A stretch of 64,000 nucleotides of DNA, taken from positions 47,177-111,176 of the forward strand of contig SMNH02000006.1 of the NCBI GenBank assembly GCA_006383075.2, in the 5' to 3' direction. Positions 14,537 through 24,384 of this stretch are shown one piece after another. Each line of letters begins with the position of its first letter. Positions within the stretch are counted from its first letter, which is position 1. This stretch comes from Kordia sp. TARA_039_SRF. Lineage in GTDB: Bacteria; Bacteroidota; Bacteroidia; Flavobacteriales; Flavobacteriaceae. The translations under genes were made by a program, and so were the position numbers. Below the pieces are notes generated by a model. The model ran no database searches. It was given only the letters and a program-made list of their open reading frames with translations, and was not told the origin of the DNA.

Positions 14537-17377
14537 CTAGTTCTTTTTTGTACGATATTTTACAAATACAAATAATGAAATAAGCAATATAACCGCTATT
14601 ATAATATACCAAATGCTATTAGAAGACGGAGCAATTGACACCGCACTTTCATCACCGTACAACACAAACCCTGTCCAGTAATACGGTTGTGCTAATTTGG
14701 TACCTTGGTGTTTGTTGAGATAGTGAAGTTTGGCATTTTTCAAGGCTTCCGATTTGGAGTTTCCTACTTTTAAATTCGTGTAAAAACGTTCCATGATTTC
14801 ACTTGTAGACTGGTCTGGAACTTCCCACAAACTCACGACTGTAGCAGGAACGCCCGAAAAGGTAAAGGCGCGCTGAAAGGACTCCAAGTTTCTGCCAGCA
14901 CTTTCTTTTCCCAAGCCTGTGTTGCACGCGCTCAACACAGCCAAATCAGCTTTAAGTTGCAGCGCATATAATTCTTCCAAATACAAATCGTCGTCGGTTT
15001 TGTTGTTTTTGTTGAAAAGTAAACGACTCAATCCAGGTTCTTCGGTGTTGATTTCGGCATGCATTGCCAAGTGTAAAATTCCTGCTTTTGGCGCAGTTTC
15101 CAAGAAATAGTTTTTGGAAATTTCTCCGCCGATATACGTTTTGGAAGGAAACAGTCCACTGATAATTTCAGCTTCTTTGGCGGCTCCTTGTAAAAACGAA
15201 CTATTATTGCCATTTCGCGTGGCAAGTGCTGTTTTACTTTTTGGATAACTTGGTGCGTAAATCGCCAATACACCTTTTTCTGTCGGTTGCAGGTGGTTTT
15301 CAAAATGTATAAACCCTAAGTTTGAAGTATACCGAATTTGATGATTTTCTGTAAGATAGTGCTCCTTGTGTTGCAATACTTCAAACGGAATACGATACAA
15401 TTCGCCATCAGGATTGATGATGATTTTTTGATAGGTTTTATCAATATCTGGTAATAGTTTTTGTGAAAGTTGCGCTGCGATTTCACGGTCAAATTTCCGA
15501 TGACGAATACTTTGGATGAGTTGTTCTTCCAAAGCAATTTCAGTAGTTGTCCACGGACGAAGTTCCCAACTAACGGTATCCGAAGTAATGGAAAAAATAG
15601 CGATTTCATCTTCAAAGAGAAGATATTTTATGACCATTTCGTCATCGCGAATGTGTTTTTGAAGCGAATCAATATTGAATTCTTTATCGCTCAACAACGC
15701 TAAATTCGGAAATTGTTTACCAGTATATAATTCGTGATTTTGAATGAGCTCCTGAATGGAATCTATGGAGCGAATTTTTTGTTCTTTTTTGGCAGCAGTT
15801 AATTGTGTTCTAAGGTTGAGGTTTCTAAATTTTAACGAATCTAATTTTGGTAAAGAATTCGTATAACGATTTTGATAAAAACGTTGCCACGTCATCTGAT
15901 TCATGATGGTTTCTGTGCGACTCAACACATTTCCAATAGTAATGGTTTTGATTTGTGGATATGCTGTTTTCGCAACAAGAAAGCCGTGTAAAATCTTCCG
16001 CAAAACATCATTTTGATTCGGATTGAATTTGGTACGTGCATAACTATTTTCAAACTGAATAAACGCAATTTCATACAGTTTCGGAATTATTTTTTGAACC
16101 GAAACATCATCACTGTAAAATTTTTCTAACTTTTCCGCTACACGGCGAATCAATCGCGCTTCTCCATAGACTTTACTCGGTTTAAAATTGTTATAATCTT
16201 TAGCTAAAATTGTAGTATCTGCATGAATGTGTTCAATAGCTTCATGAAAAATCCGCAATGCACTGTCTTTTTGTTGCAACTTGGCTTTTATCAAAGCTTT
16301 TTGTGCTAAAAAGAACGGTTTTCTATAATCGTTTGGCGACATTTCATCTAGCAATTGTACAATTAATGCTTCAGCTTCAATTAATTTATTGGCATGCGTT
16401 AAAGCTTTGCATTTGTTGTAGTTGAATGTGCTTAAGCTTCCGTCGTAATTTTTCTCTTTTACCAAGTTGATGGATTTATCCAAATAAAACACACTTGTTT
16501 CCAAATCTTTAGCACTAATTAAAGAGTCGTGTTTGCGTCCTAAATACCAATCGCCAATATGATTTAAAGCTGTAGTATAGTAAATTTCTTCAGATTTGTT
16601 AAATTTCGGAGATGCATGAAGCTCATCTAACTTCTTTACAATCTTTACTATTTGCAAGCTATCTTCGGGCGTTTCTGAGAGCTTGTATAAAATATATGCT
16701 TCTCGGTAGGCTAACACTACTTCATACCGATCACGTCGTGCTTTGTCCAGATAACCTTTATGGTTTTTGTAGAGGTTGTTTGCGAGTCGAATATGGCGTT
16801 TTGCATCTGTAATATTACCATGATACGCTGCCTGACTCGCCAAAAAGACATGCGCATCAACCAAATAATCCAAACTGCCTTCGTTGGATTCTGGTAAATA
16901 TTCAATCGCGGTTTTCATGCTGAGTTTTGCACGTTTGGCAAAATTCATTTGAGATTCGCCATAAGCTCTTTTGTAATACAAAGCACCCGTATTTAGAATG
17001 CCGCGTTCACTTTTATTATCCTGACAAAAGGGAAGTCCTTTGTTGGCGCTTTTGATACTTTCTAAATAGTTTCCCGTGTAAAAATGACCTTGATATTGGT
17101 TGAAGTACAAATCAGAAACGTCCAAACTGTCCTTTTCGTTTTTGGGCTGTACATCGTGGATATATTTCTCCAAATAAACCAACAATTTGTCAAATTGTTT
17201 GGTATTGTTTAGCGCGTTTGAAGTTTTCCAAAGTGTCTCTATACTTGGTGTAATACTGTCCTGAGTTGTATTTTGAGGAAACCGAATAACGTTTGAAGCA
17301 AATGCATGGCATACCAAAAATAGGCAACTAATCAAACAAAGTTGTTTTGTGGTATGGAATAGCTTTTTGAGGTACAC
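14537..17377 (-). CDS. TPR-CHAT domain protein with C-terminal membrane anchor
   Basis: A 946-residue protein. In order: signal peptide (ending about residue 27, AFA), a long TPR-like helical array (about 30-480), and a CHAT domain (about 610-900). The CHAT caspase-like dyad is visible: His in LHLAMHAEI and Cys in LSACNTGLG. A transmembrane segment (IWYIIIAVILLISLFVFVKY) then ends in a short basic tail. It should sit in the inner membrane with the protease-like domain outside the cytoplasm. TPR-CHAT proteins are common in Bacteroidetes and mostly uncharacterised. No gasdermin or effector gene adjoins it, so a defence role is unsupported. Confidence 0.87.
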   Translation of the reverse strand: MYLKKLFHTTKQLCLISCLFLVCHAFASNVIRFPQNTTQDSITPSIETLWKTSNALNNTKQFDKLLVYLEKYIHDVQPKNEKDSLDVSDLYFNQYQGHFYTGNYLESIKSANKGLPFCQDNKSERGILNTGALYYKRAYGESQMNFAKRAKLSMKTAIEYLPESNEGSLDYLVDAHVFLASQAAYHGNITDAKRHIRLANNLYKNHKGYLDKARRDRYEVVLAYREAYILYKLSETPEDSLQIVKIVKKLDELHASPKFNKSEEIYYTTALNHIGDWYLGRKHDSLISAKDLETSVFYLDKSINLVKEKNYDGSLSTFNYNKCKALTHANKLIEAEALIVQLLDEMSPNDYRKPFFLAQKALIKAKLQQKDSALRIFHEAIEHIHADTTILAKDYNNFKPSKVYGEARLIRRVAEKLEKFYSDDVSVQKIIPKLYEIAFIQFENSYARTKFNPNQNDVLRKILHGFLVAKTAYPQIKTITIGNVLSRTETIMNQMTWQRFYQNRYTNSLPKLDSLKFRNLNLRTQLTAAKKEQKIRSIDSIQELIQNHELYTGKQFPNLALLSDKEFNIDSLQKHIRDDEMVIKYLLFEDEIAIFSITSDTVSWELRPWTTTEIALEEQLIQSIRHRKFDREIAAQLSQKLLPDIDKTYQKIIINPDGELYRIPFEVLQHKEHYLTENHQIRYTSNLGFIHFENHLQPTEKGVLAIYAPSYPKSKTALATRNGNNSSFLQGAAKEAEIISGLFPSKTYIGGEISKNYFLETAPKAGILHLAMHAEINTEEPGLSRLLFNKNNKTDDDLYLEELYALQLKADLAVLSACNTGLGKESAGRNLESFQRAFTFSGVPATVVSLWEVPDQSTSEIMERFYTNLKVGNSKSEALKNAKLHYLNKHQGTKLAQPYYWTGFVLYGDESAVSIAPSSNSIWYIIIAVILLISLFVFVKYRTKKN

Positions 17378-17435
17378 TTTTTTATTCTGATTAATAGTCG
17401 CTTTAAAAATACAATATTTTCTATTGGTGTAATCG

Positions 17436-18023
17436 TTAGAAAAGTCCTGTATTTTTCGCGATTTCGATGGCTATTTTTTTATAATCTCGTTTTTTAGCGA
17501 TTTCATCTTTGTTAAATGGCGAACCCGGAACCGTAATGGTAATTATATATCCGTCCATTTTGATAGAAAGTTCTCTTTTTTTGGCAATCCAAATAGCAGC
17601 TTTTCCTAAGTCAGAAACAAACGAGGACGATTTTGACATTTTCTTTTTAAGTTCCCAAGATTCTTTCCAATCTTCGCCTTCTGCCACTGCATCTTCAACA
17701 GCAATGATAGTTCCGTTTAAATAGTCGTATTCGTTGTCGCCTAGGTAGACTAAAAATCGACAACTTTTTGTCATGAATGTTTTTCCATCGTCAAATAATA
17801 TTTTATTCGCATCAGGATATAAACTTTTTACATTAGATTCACTAATGAATTCGCACATGTTTTTCGGAAGTGCCGCAAAGTCTTTTTTGTTTCCAGAAAA
17901 ATTAGTGTTTACAAAATTGGTATCTCCCAACTCTTGTCCGACAACAGTATTTTTATCGCCAAAACAGGAAGTAAGGAAAAATGTCAACAAAGAGATGATT
18001 GCAATGCGGTGTAAAGTTTTCAT
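17436..18023 (-). CDS. Lipoprotein of unknown function
   Basis: A 195-residue protein whose N-terminus is a lipoprotein signal (SLLTFFLTSC, lipobox LTSC, Cys20). The mature part has KDFAALPKNMCEFISESNV and later an amphipathic lysine-rich region ending in EIAKNTGLF. A few such proteins carry a ligand-binding fold for small solutes, but I cannot identify one here. The gene ends 58 bases before the CHAT start codon in the same direction, so the two may share a transcript; a terminator for the gene further upstream lies just before its start. Confidence 0.75.
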   Translation of the reverse strand: MKTLHRIAIISLLTFFLTSCFGDKNTVVGQELGDTNFVNTNFSGNKKDFAALPKNMCEFISESNVKSLYPDANKILFDDGKTFMTKSCRFLVYLGDNEYDYLNGTIIAVEDAVAEGEDWKESWELKKKMSKSSSFVSDLGKAAIWIAKKRELSIKMDGYIITITVPGSPFNKDEIAKKRDYKKIAIEIAKNTGLF

Positions 18024-18049
18024 AAATGTATGGTTGCTATGTTATAAAA

Positions 18050-18082
18050 AAACACAACGAACTTTTGATGCTCGTTGTGTTT
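18050..18082 (-). terminator. Terminator of the secreted LRR protein gene
   Basis: AAACACAACGA and TCGTTGTGTTT form a perfect 11-bp stem with an 11-base loop. Read on the minus strand it is followed by a T run and sits 11 bases after the stop of the gene at 18094-19635. Confidence 0.85.
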
Positions 18083-18093
18083 GTTACGTTTAG

Positions 18094-19635
18094 TTATTGA
18101 ACAATCAATTTTTTTAGCGTGGTTGTTCGAGCGGTTTTGATTTGTACCATATACATACCGCTAGAAAGTGCAGTTAGTGATACAGTTTCAAAATTGCTGC
18201 GTAAGTTTTCACGACTAAGAATTCGTTTTCCTGATAAATCATATATCGAAATTTGCTCTACATTCGTTGGTGCTTGAACATGTAATTGATGTTGCGCAGG
18301 ATTTGGAAACATACGAATTTCGTCGGTTGTGGCGTCGATATCATTCACGCTTAACGTGGTTGTATCTTGCACTTCTAAGATAAATCCGCCATTTTGATTT
18401 TCTAAGATTACATCGTCATTTCCTCTGCCACCCGTATTTGCTTCTAACCAAACCTGTAAATAATATGTGGCATTTGGCGTTAAGCCCGTCACTGCCAATT
18501 CGTTTTCTTGACATGCAATTGGACTAGCATCTGCACAATTAGCATACAACGCAATTTTACCAACCAAAGGTGGCGCGTTGATTGTCATGGTTACACTTCC
18601 CGAAGTTGGCGCTTGAAATTCATACCAAATGTCTAAAATGGTAATGCCACCTTCTTGACAACCTGGAACGCCTGTGCTATTGGTAGCGTTTTGCGTAGTG
18701 CTCGCAGCAGGTTGCGCTAAGGTAATTGAAACAGCTTGTGCACAATCGTCATTCGATGGAGAGCAGGTAGTGCTAAATCCTGGGAAATTATTTGTGTTGA
18801 ATCCCCAAAAGGTATTACTCCACGCTACATCATCTACTTCTACACAGGTTAGCGAAACATTGTCGCGTACACGAAAACTTTGTCCAATATTGGTATTGGT
18901 TCCGTTTTTGATAAAAATGGTTTCCAACAACGGATTGTCTTCTGCACGTACATCAACAAGTGCTGTATTTGCAGATAAATCAATATAGGTTAGTTGTAAA
19001 TTGTCATCAAATTCTATGTTTTCTAACAATGGACATTGTGTCACATCTAATAAATAAAGGTCGTTATTGTTATTTGCCAAAAGCGAGCGCAATGCAGGAC
19101 AGTTGGAGAAATCCAATTCTGGAACATTAACAAAGTTGATATACACATCATCTAACAAAGGATTGTTTCCTAGTGTTAGCGATTCTAATGTTAAGTTTTC
19201 AAGATTCAAACTTGCTAAATTAGGACTGTTGGAAAGATCAATATTGGTAAAGGCAGCATCTTTGATGTTTACGTATGTTAAATTGACCAAAGCACTTAAA
19301 TCGATAGTAGTATCAGTAACGTCTCTAATGGTCAGTTCTTCTAAGGCTGTGAGGTTTTCAATAGCTGAAATATCTGCTACGGGATCATCTATTCGTAAAT
19401 CTTTTAGTGCTACAAAATCTTGTAACCCTGTGATGTCGGTTACGATAAAGTTTCCAAAATCAAAGTCTAAAAGAGTGTTGATGTTTCCCGTAAGAACCAA
19501 ATTATCTAACGGACCAGAATCAAGGCCTAATTGTTGTAATCTGGATTCAAAGGCATCGTCTGGCACAAAAGTAGTTTGAGCAAACGCGGTTACACTTGTA
19601 AAAAAAGTGAGCAATACTAGTAATTTTCTTTTCAT
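18094..19635 (-). CDS. Secreted leucine-rich-repeat protein with T9SS sorting domain
   Basis: About 513 residues. I prefer the ATG at 19633-19635, which gives a clean signal peptide (KRKLLVLLTFFTSVTAFAQ); an in-frame start 11 codons upstream would bury it. After the signal comes FVPDDAFESRLQQLGLDSG, a typical opening of Bacteroidetes surface LRR proteins, then some eight LRR units of about 20 residues (LTALEELTIRDV, LTYVNIKDA, LRSLLANNNNDL), a beta-sandwich with Cys pairs (DDCAQAVSI to GNDDVILENQ), and a C-terminal type IX secretion domain (EIRMFPNPAQHQLHV to KKLIVQ). Probable surface adhesin or binding protein; ligand unknown. Confidence 0.85.
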   Translation of the reverse strand: MKRKLLVLLTFFTSVTAFAQTTFVPDDAFESRLQQLGLDSGPLDNLVLTGNINTLLDFDFGNFIVTDITGLQDFVALKDLRIDDPVADISAIENLTALEELTIRDVTDTTIDLSALVNLTYVNIKDAAFTNIDLSNSPNLASLNLENLTLESLTLGNNPLLDDVYINFVNVPELDFSNCPALRSLLANNNNDLYLLDVTQCPLLENIEFDDNLQLTYIDLSANTALVDVRAEDNPLLETIFIKNGTNTNIGQSFRVRDNVSLTCVEVDDVAWSNTFWGFNTNNFPGFSTTCSPSNDDCAQAVSITLAQPAASTTQNATNSTGVPGCQEGGITILDIWYEFQAPTSGSVTMTINAPPLVGKIALYANCADASPIACQENELAVTGLTPNATYYLQVWLEANTGGRGNDDVILENQNGGFILEVQDTTTLSVNDIDATTDEIRMFPNPAQHQLHVQAPTNVEQISIYDLSGKRILSRENLRSNFETVSLTALSSGMYMVQIKTARTTTLKKLIVQ

Positions 19636-19660
19636 AAAGTAAAGTTTAAAATTATTGAAA

Positions 19661-19701
19661 GTCCGCATGCACGTTTTGTGTATACAAATGCGTGCACGGA
19701 C
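19661..19701. other. Imperfect hairpin between two exported-protein genes
   Basis: GTCCG(CA)TGCACG pairs with CGTGCACGGAC across a loop, followed by a T run on the plus strand only. It lies between the DUF4412 gene end (19720) and the LRR gene start (19635). It may be a terminator for minus-strand transcripts without a strong U tract. Confidence 0.4.
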
Positions 19702-19719
19702 AGTTTTTTTAATGATAGA

Positions 19720-21117
19720 TTAAAACATTTTTTTGTATTCTTTCGGATTGATGGTTTTGTTGATATTTTCTTTGATAGCAATGGTTTTACTCGTCATGTT
19801 TCCATCTTTTGATTGTACACTGTATTCCATAATATAACCATCTACAACACCTGTATTTTGCATAAACCAATTGGATAGTTTGATGCTTGGTGCTACCCAA
19901 AAATTAACTTTTACATTTTTGTCAGACATTGCATATTCGTGACAAGTAGCGCCCAAAATAGTTTTGGTATTTCCTGTTTTTTGAAGTTTTGTATAATCGT
20001 AATTTGCCATTTGCTCAGTTGGATTCTGCATTTTTTGTCCCATCATGCCGCTTGACATGCGCATTTTCATTCCGCTAGTTTCTACGAAAATATGAGCGTT
20101 TCCTTTGTCCATTACAATAATTGATTCGCCGTCCATTTCATCTTCTGAGTATTCGCTCATATCTGCTTTCATGGCAATATATTTTGTGTTTGGATTGAGT
20201 AAATACGACATTTTGTAACTTCTATTTTGCTCAGGAACAGAAATCTCCGTTACTGCTTCATACGAAAATTGGTAAATTCCAGGTGTTGGCGTATTGTTAG
20301 CTGTACTTGGCGTGATGCTATATCCTGTGTTTGAAGTGTTTTGCGAATTGTTCGTTTTTGTCACCGTTTCTTCAGAAGTGTATTTTGGACTTTTTCCTGT
20401 AACTTCACCATTAATTGTTGTATTGTAAAACGTTTCCGAATAATCACTACTATTTGCTTTGCGAATGACCGTTCGTAAAGAAGCTTCTCCGGAAAAACTG
20501 AGTTGTACTTTTTCGTCCGACAATACAGCAACTGTAACTTCGCCTTTTAAGACATCATAATTTTGATAATCGTCCGTAACGGCACGTTTAAAATTATCAT
20601 CAGACTTTTTGTTATATGGTAATTGCGGATCATAACCAAGTTGTAAGGAGGCTTCTTCAGGAATTTTAAACGTACGTTTGCCCGAATCGGTAGCATTTTT
20701 TAAATCGGCGGTTGTTTTGACGACAAGTTTGAATCCGTCGTAAATATCTGCTTCATGCGACCACCAATTTCCAGCAATCGTATATCCAGAGTTGGTTTTA
20801 GAAACTGTTACCTGACTCAGTTCCGTAATGGCAACGCTTCCATATTTTTGTGTGTGATTGATGGTAATATTTCCAAAATCCTTTTTTTCTGCGGCAGTTT
20901 TTGGTGCAGGTTTGCCCTTGTCGGGATTTCCTCTGCCTTCAATAGTTCGGTCAACAGTTTTATCAACTTCATTTTCAACCTTATTGATGACTTTATTTTC
21001 AATGTTTTTAGCTTTTTCTTTGGCTTTCTTTTTCAATCTTTTAAATAATTGAGCATCAGCACTTTGAAAAGATACTAAACAAATGATTAAGAACAGGATG
21101 TTTAATTTTGGTTTCAT
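19720..21117 (-). CDS. DUF4412 domain exported protein
   Basis: A 465-residue exported protein. Signal peptide (LFLIICLVSFQSADAQ), then a strongly basic/amphipathic helix (FKRLKKKAKEKAKNIENKV) typical of the DUF4412 group, a middle beta-rich region, and the DUF4412 domain in the C-terminal third with Met-rich GMKMRMSSGMMGQKM and ILGATCHEYAMSD. Function of DUF4412 is not known. It is divergent from an ECF sigma factor gene 107 bases away, and such sigma factors often control envelope genes, so it is a candidate target. Confidence 0.8.
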   Translation of the reverse strand: MKPKLNILFLIICLVSFQSADAQLFKRLKKKAKEKAKNIENKVINKVENEVDKTVDRTIEGRGNPDKGKPAPKTAAEKKDFGNITINHTQKYGSVAITELSQVTVSKTNSGYTIAGNWWSHEADIYDGFKLVVKTTADLKNATDSGKRTFKIPEEASLQLGYDPQLPYNKKSDDNFKRAVTDDYQNYDVLKGEVTVAVLSDEKVQLSFSGEASLRTVIRKANSSDYSETFYNTTINGEVTGKSPKYTSEETVTKTNNSQNTSNTGYSITPSTANNTPTPGIYQFSYEAVTEISVPEQNRSYKMSYLLNPNTKYIAMKADMSEYSEDEMDGESIIVMDKGNAHIFVETSGMKMRMSSGMMGQKMQNPTEQMANYDYTKLQKTGNTKTILGATCHEYAMSDKNVKVNFWVAPSIKLSNWFMQNTGVVDGYIMEYSVQSKDGNMTSKTIAIKENINKTINPKEYKKMF

Positions 21118-21224
21118 GAGTAATACGTTTGTTTATCCTTTTGTATCTTTAGCAGGCTTAATATTAACAGCTACACAAAAAAAATTTCACAAGAGTGTTA
21201 ATATTTTAATTTTTAAAATCACTA

Positions 21225-21770
21225 ATGAGTAGAAATAGCACAGATGCTGAGTTGCAAGATTTATTACGATCTGACGATAAAAAAGCGCTTGAGACTATTT
21301 ATGTAACATACAAAAACGAGTTTTTGAATTATGCGAAAAGGTATGGTTTGGATGCGCACAGTGCAACCGATATTTACCAAGATGCTATCATTGCGATGCG
21401 CCATAATTTTGTGAATTCGCGATTGGTGTTGACCTCAAGTTCTATAAAAACGTATCTGTTTGGTATTGGAAAGTTTAAAATTTTAAAAAAGAAAAAAGAA
21501 GCAACGACACTTGTGCATGTTGAAACGGTGGAAGAAACGTATACCGAAATTTCCATAGAAGAAGCGACGCCGTCGGAACGTGTAAACACATTGAGTACAT
21601 ATTTGGATAGCATTTCAGAAAGCTGTAGAAAAGTTTTAGAGTTGTTTTACTATCGGAATTTAACTATAGATGAAATTGTACAACTTACTGATTACAAAGA
21701 TGGAAATACCGTGCGTAGTCATAAATCGAGATGTTTGAAACGTTTAAAATCGTTGTTTAAAAAAGCGTAA
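21225..21770 (+). CDS. ECF-type RNA polymerase sigma-70 factor
   Basis: A 181-residue extracytoplasmic-function sigma factor. Region 2 spans about residues 20-90 (ETIYVTYKNEFLNYAKRYGL, then DIYQDAIIAM) and region 4 about 125-178, with the helix-turn-helix LTIDEIVQLTDYKDGNTVRSHKSR reading in shape as a DNA-binding motif. It should direct transcription of a small regulon. Its last base overlaps the ATG of the next gene (TAATG), so the two are translationally coupled, as with sigma/anti-sigma pairs. The stimulus is unknown. Confidence 0.9.
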   Translation: MSRNSTDAELQDLLRSDDKKALETIYVTYKNEFLNYAKRYGLDAHSATDIYQDAIIAMRHNFVNSRLVLTSSSIKTYLFGIGKFKILKKKKEATTLVHVETVEETYTEISIEEATPSERVNTLSTYLDSISESCRKVLELFYYRNLTIDEIVQLTDYKDGNTVRSHKSRCLKRLKSLFKKA

Positions 21771-22504
21771 TGAATAAAGAAGAACTGATACAAGATTATA
21801 TAGTCAATCGTCTATCGGATGCAGAAAACGCAAAGGTAGAAGCATTGCTTACCACCGATTCGGAAATGCAAGAGTTGTACGAAACTCATCAAGAAATGGC
21901 GACTGCGTTTCAGTTGTCAAACGACCGAGCGTTGAAAAAAGAGTTACAAGCGTTAGACGCTACAATTTCTTCGAATGAGGAAACTGAAAAGAAAGGAAAC
22001 CGCAATTTGACAATTTTTCGCCGTATCGCGATTGCCGCTATTTTTATTGTAGGTGTTTTTGTGGTGATGAATCAGTTTTCTGGGAACGAGAGCCTTTTTG
22101 AAAACTATTTTGAAATCTGCCCAAATACCTATTTGCCTGTCACTAGAGGAACTTCAACGCAGGAAGCTACTTTTGAAGCCTTTAAAGCTTATGAAAGTAA
22201 CGATTTTGCGCAAGCAGAAACCGCTTTTAAAACCATTTTGGACAGCGAAGAAAATCATAACATTCGGTTTTATTATGCGATGTCTTTGTTGAATCAAGAG
22301 AAAACGGACTTAGCTTTGAACGAATTGAACAAGCTAACTTCACAAACTTTCGATTATCAAGCAGAAGCACTTTGGTATACCGCATTGATTTATCTCAAAA
22401 ATAAAAATACAGAAGCAGCTAAAAATCATTTACAAAAGCTTCAGCAAGTCAATCCAGACTATAAATCGGAAGCAATTCAAAATATCTTATCACAATTACC
22501 ATAA
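21770..22504 (+). CDS. Membrane TPR protein, probable anti-sigma factor partner
   Basis: A 244-residue single-pass protein: a cytoplasmic N-terminal part (residues 1-80, with VNRLSDAENAKVEALLTTD, resembling the zinc-less anti-sigma opening), one membrane helix (IAIAAIFIVGVFVVMNQF, about 87-104), and a periplasmic part with two or three TPR units (AFKAYESNDFAQAETAFKTI and following). One-base overlap with the sigma gene and membrane topology support a role in restraining the sigma factor. That function is inferred from context. A terminator follows closely. Confidence 0.78.
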   Translation: MNKEELIQDYIVNRLSDAENAKVEALLTTDSEMQELYETHQEMATAFQLSNDRALKKELQALDATISSNEETEKKGNRNLTIFRRIAIAAIFIVGVFVVMNQFSGNESLFENYFEICPNTYLPVTRGTSTQEATFEAFKAYESNDFAQAETAFKTILDSEENHNIRFYYAMSLLNQEKTDLALNELNKLTSQTFDYQAEALWYTALIYLKNKNTEAAKNHLQKLQQVNPDYKSEAIQNILSQLP

Positions 22505-22537
22505 AAAAACGGGATTGCTTCTCAGAAATCCCGCTTT
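22505..22537 (+). terminator. Terminator after the sigma/anti-sigma pair
   Basis: CGGGATT and AATCCCG form a 7-bp stem extended by A-T pairs with one mismatch, with A-rich and T-rich flanks. It lies between convergent genes ending at 22504 and 22558 and may serve both. Confidence 0.75.
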
Positions 22538-22557
22538 ACTTTTAATATTACGAACGA

Positions 22558-24384
22558 TTAATAATCTCGTATAATATATGCTTCTCCAACAATAGATCTT
22601 GTTGTTCCTGATTGGTCTATATAGTTACCTGAAAATTCAATTTCCATATATGCACCTACGGCTCCAACATTGTTAATTGTATACTGAATAGCTCCAGGAA
22701 TTCCCACAGTAGCAGAAACATCAATGCCATTTACATCACCAAGTACTTCAAAAGCCAACGATGAACCTCCAGACATGTTTGGGTCAAAAGGATATGTACC
22801 TGGCGTAATAGTATTTCCAAAGATATACGTTCCGCTAGTAGGTGAGGATGCTCCTAAGTTGATAAAGTTTGGAGCTTGTACACCACCGCCAGGATTGATA
22901 ATGTCATATTGCATTGTTCCGCCATTTACACTGTATCGTATATATTCAGATGGCGTTCCTCCACAGGCAATCAAGTTTGCTGTTGCTGTCGGATTAGCAA
23001 CTACTGTAGTTGTTGTCACTGCTTGTCCGGTATTGTTGTCAATACCATCTAAAATAACGGTAAGCGGAAGCGAACATGCTACACTTGAATAAGTGTGTGT
23101 ACCACCTGTTACGATGAATGTTCCTAGCAATTGTCCCGCAGAATTTTTATAGGTAACATATCCGCTAGTCACTCCAGCACCACTACAATCAACAATGCTT
23201 CCTGAAACCGTTACAGGTGTCGTTGATAACGTTACTGGAATGGTAATGGAAGTAGCGCCTGAGTAGGGACCAAAAGGATTGAGAGTTTGAATTACTGTAC
23301 CACATTGGTCAATAATTTCTAAAATCATTGTTTGATTGCTCGGAATTTTTCCACTTACTGTTCCACTACTATTTGTACGTGCATAACGAGCAAAACCTCC
23401 GTAAGTAATTTTCACAGTTAAACCAGCTAATGGATTCCCACTACTAGCATCAATTACTGTTGCATCAAAATTTACTACTGGGAAAGGTGCATCACAATTC
23501 CAGAAAGAAAAGTGAGATACTTGTGTTGCAAAATGAGTTCCTGTGTTGTAGGCTACTGTTTCTTCAAGCCAAACACCTATATCTTCATTAAAAGACCACA
23601 TTGGTACTTGCGATGGCGCAGTGCTCATTTGATCTGGATGAATAGGAATTTCTAAGTCGGCAGGAGCTGCTATTTGAAGAATTTCACCGCTACTTCCTCT
23701 AAGTTCTACATTGACCATTCCAAACGAGCCTAAAGCGACTTGTTGGTAATTGGTATCAACACCGTATAATTCTCCAGGCATTGTATTTGCGGTTTCTTCT
23801 GCTAAAGGATCTAAATAGTTGGCAGTTACATTGACAACACCACTGTACGGATTTCCGATTTGGTCAACAAACCCACCGTTAAAACGAATAATAACAGGTT
23901 CTCCATATTCTGTTTCAACAAATATTTCGCCGCCGCCAGCATCAACTTGTTGTGCGTTTTCAATAGTAAACAATTGAATGGTAAATGAGTCGTTTCCGGT
24001 AGGCACCATTAGTCTTGATCCGTTGGTATATCCTGCTGCGGAAGCACTTGCATAGGCAAAGTTTTCATGTACAGTAGTTCCCATAAAAACAACAATTCCA
24101 TTATTGTCTGTTGTTTTTTGCTGGTCGCCTAATGAAACTGTAGCACCCGCAATAGGTTGTTGATCTTCATTTATAATACGACCAATAAAATTTCGCTTTA
24201 TTTCTTCGCCTTTGTGCTCTTTTAGGGCATTGTCAATGGCTTTTGTGTCTACACCTTTCTTCTTAGATGAGATTTCTGTTGAAGATGAAGTATCATATAT
24301 TGTATGATCTTCTTTTTGGCAGGCAAATATGGTCATCAATATCAGACTGCATAGCATTACATAGTGGTTAAGATTTTTTTTCAT
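22558..24384 (-). CDS. Lipoprotein with carboxypeptidase-like regulatory domains
   Basis: A 608-residue lipoprotein (signal ending LMTIFACQKED, lipobox Cys22). Seen in order: a carboxypeptidase-regulatory-like beta-sandwich at about residues 63-145 (GRIINEDQQPIAGATVSLGD), a middle region with FNEDIGVWLEETVAYN as in FISUMP/PKD-like surface proteins, and a second similar domain at about 300-390 (VIDASSGNPLAGLTVKITYGG). No peptidase catalytic site is present. Such proteins are anchored in the outer membrane and thought to bind glycans or partners. Substrate is unknown. Confidence 0.78.
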   Translation of the reverse strand: MKKNLNHYVMLCSLILMTIFACQKEDHTIYDTSSSTEISSKKKGVDTKAIDNALKEHKGEEIKRNFIGRIINEDQQPIAGATVSLGDQQKTTDNNGIVVFMGTTVHENFAYASASAAGYTNGSRLMVPTGNDSFTIQLFTIENAQQVDAGGGEIFVETEYGEPVIIRFNGGFVDQIGNPYSGVVNVTANYLDPLAEETANTMPGELYGVDTNYQQVALGSFGMVNVELRGSSGEILQIAAPADLEIPIHPDQMSTAPSQVPMWSFNEDIGVWLEETVAYNTGTHFATQVSHFSFWNCDAPFPVVNFDATVIDASSGNPLAGLTVKITYGGFARYARTNSSGTVSGKIPSNQTMILEIIDQCGTVIQTLNPFGPYSGATSITIPVTLSTTPVTVSGSIVDCSGAGVTSGYVTYKNSAGQLLGTFIVTGGTHTYSSVACSLPLTVILDGIDNNTGQAVTTTTVVANPTATANLIACGGTPSEYIRYSVNGGTMQYDIINPGGGVQAPNFINLGASSPTSGTYIFGNTITPGTYPFDPNMSGGSSLAFEVLGDVNGIDVSATVGIPGAIQYTINNVGAVGAYMEIEFSGNYIDQSGTTRSIVGEAYIIRDY

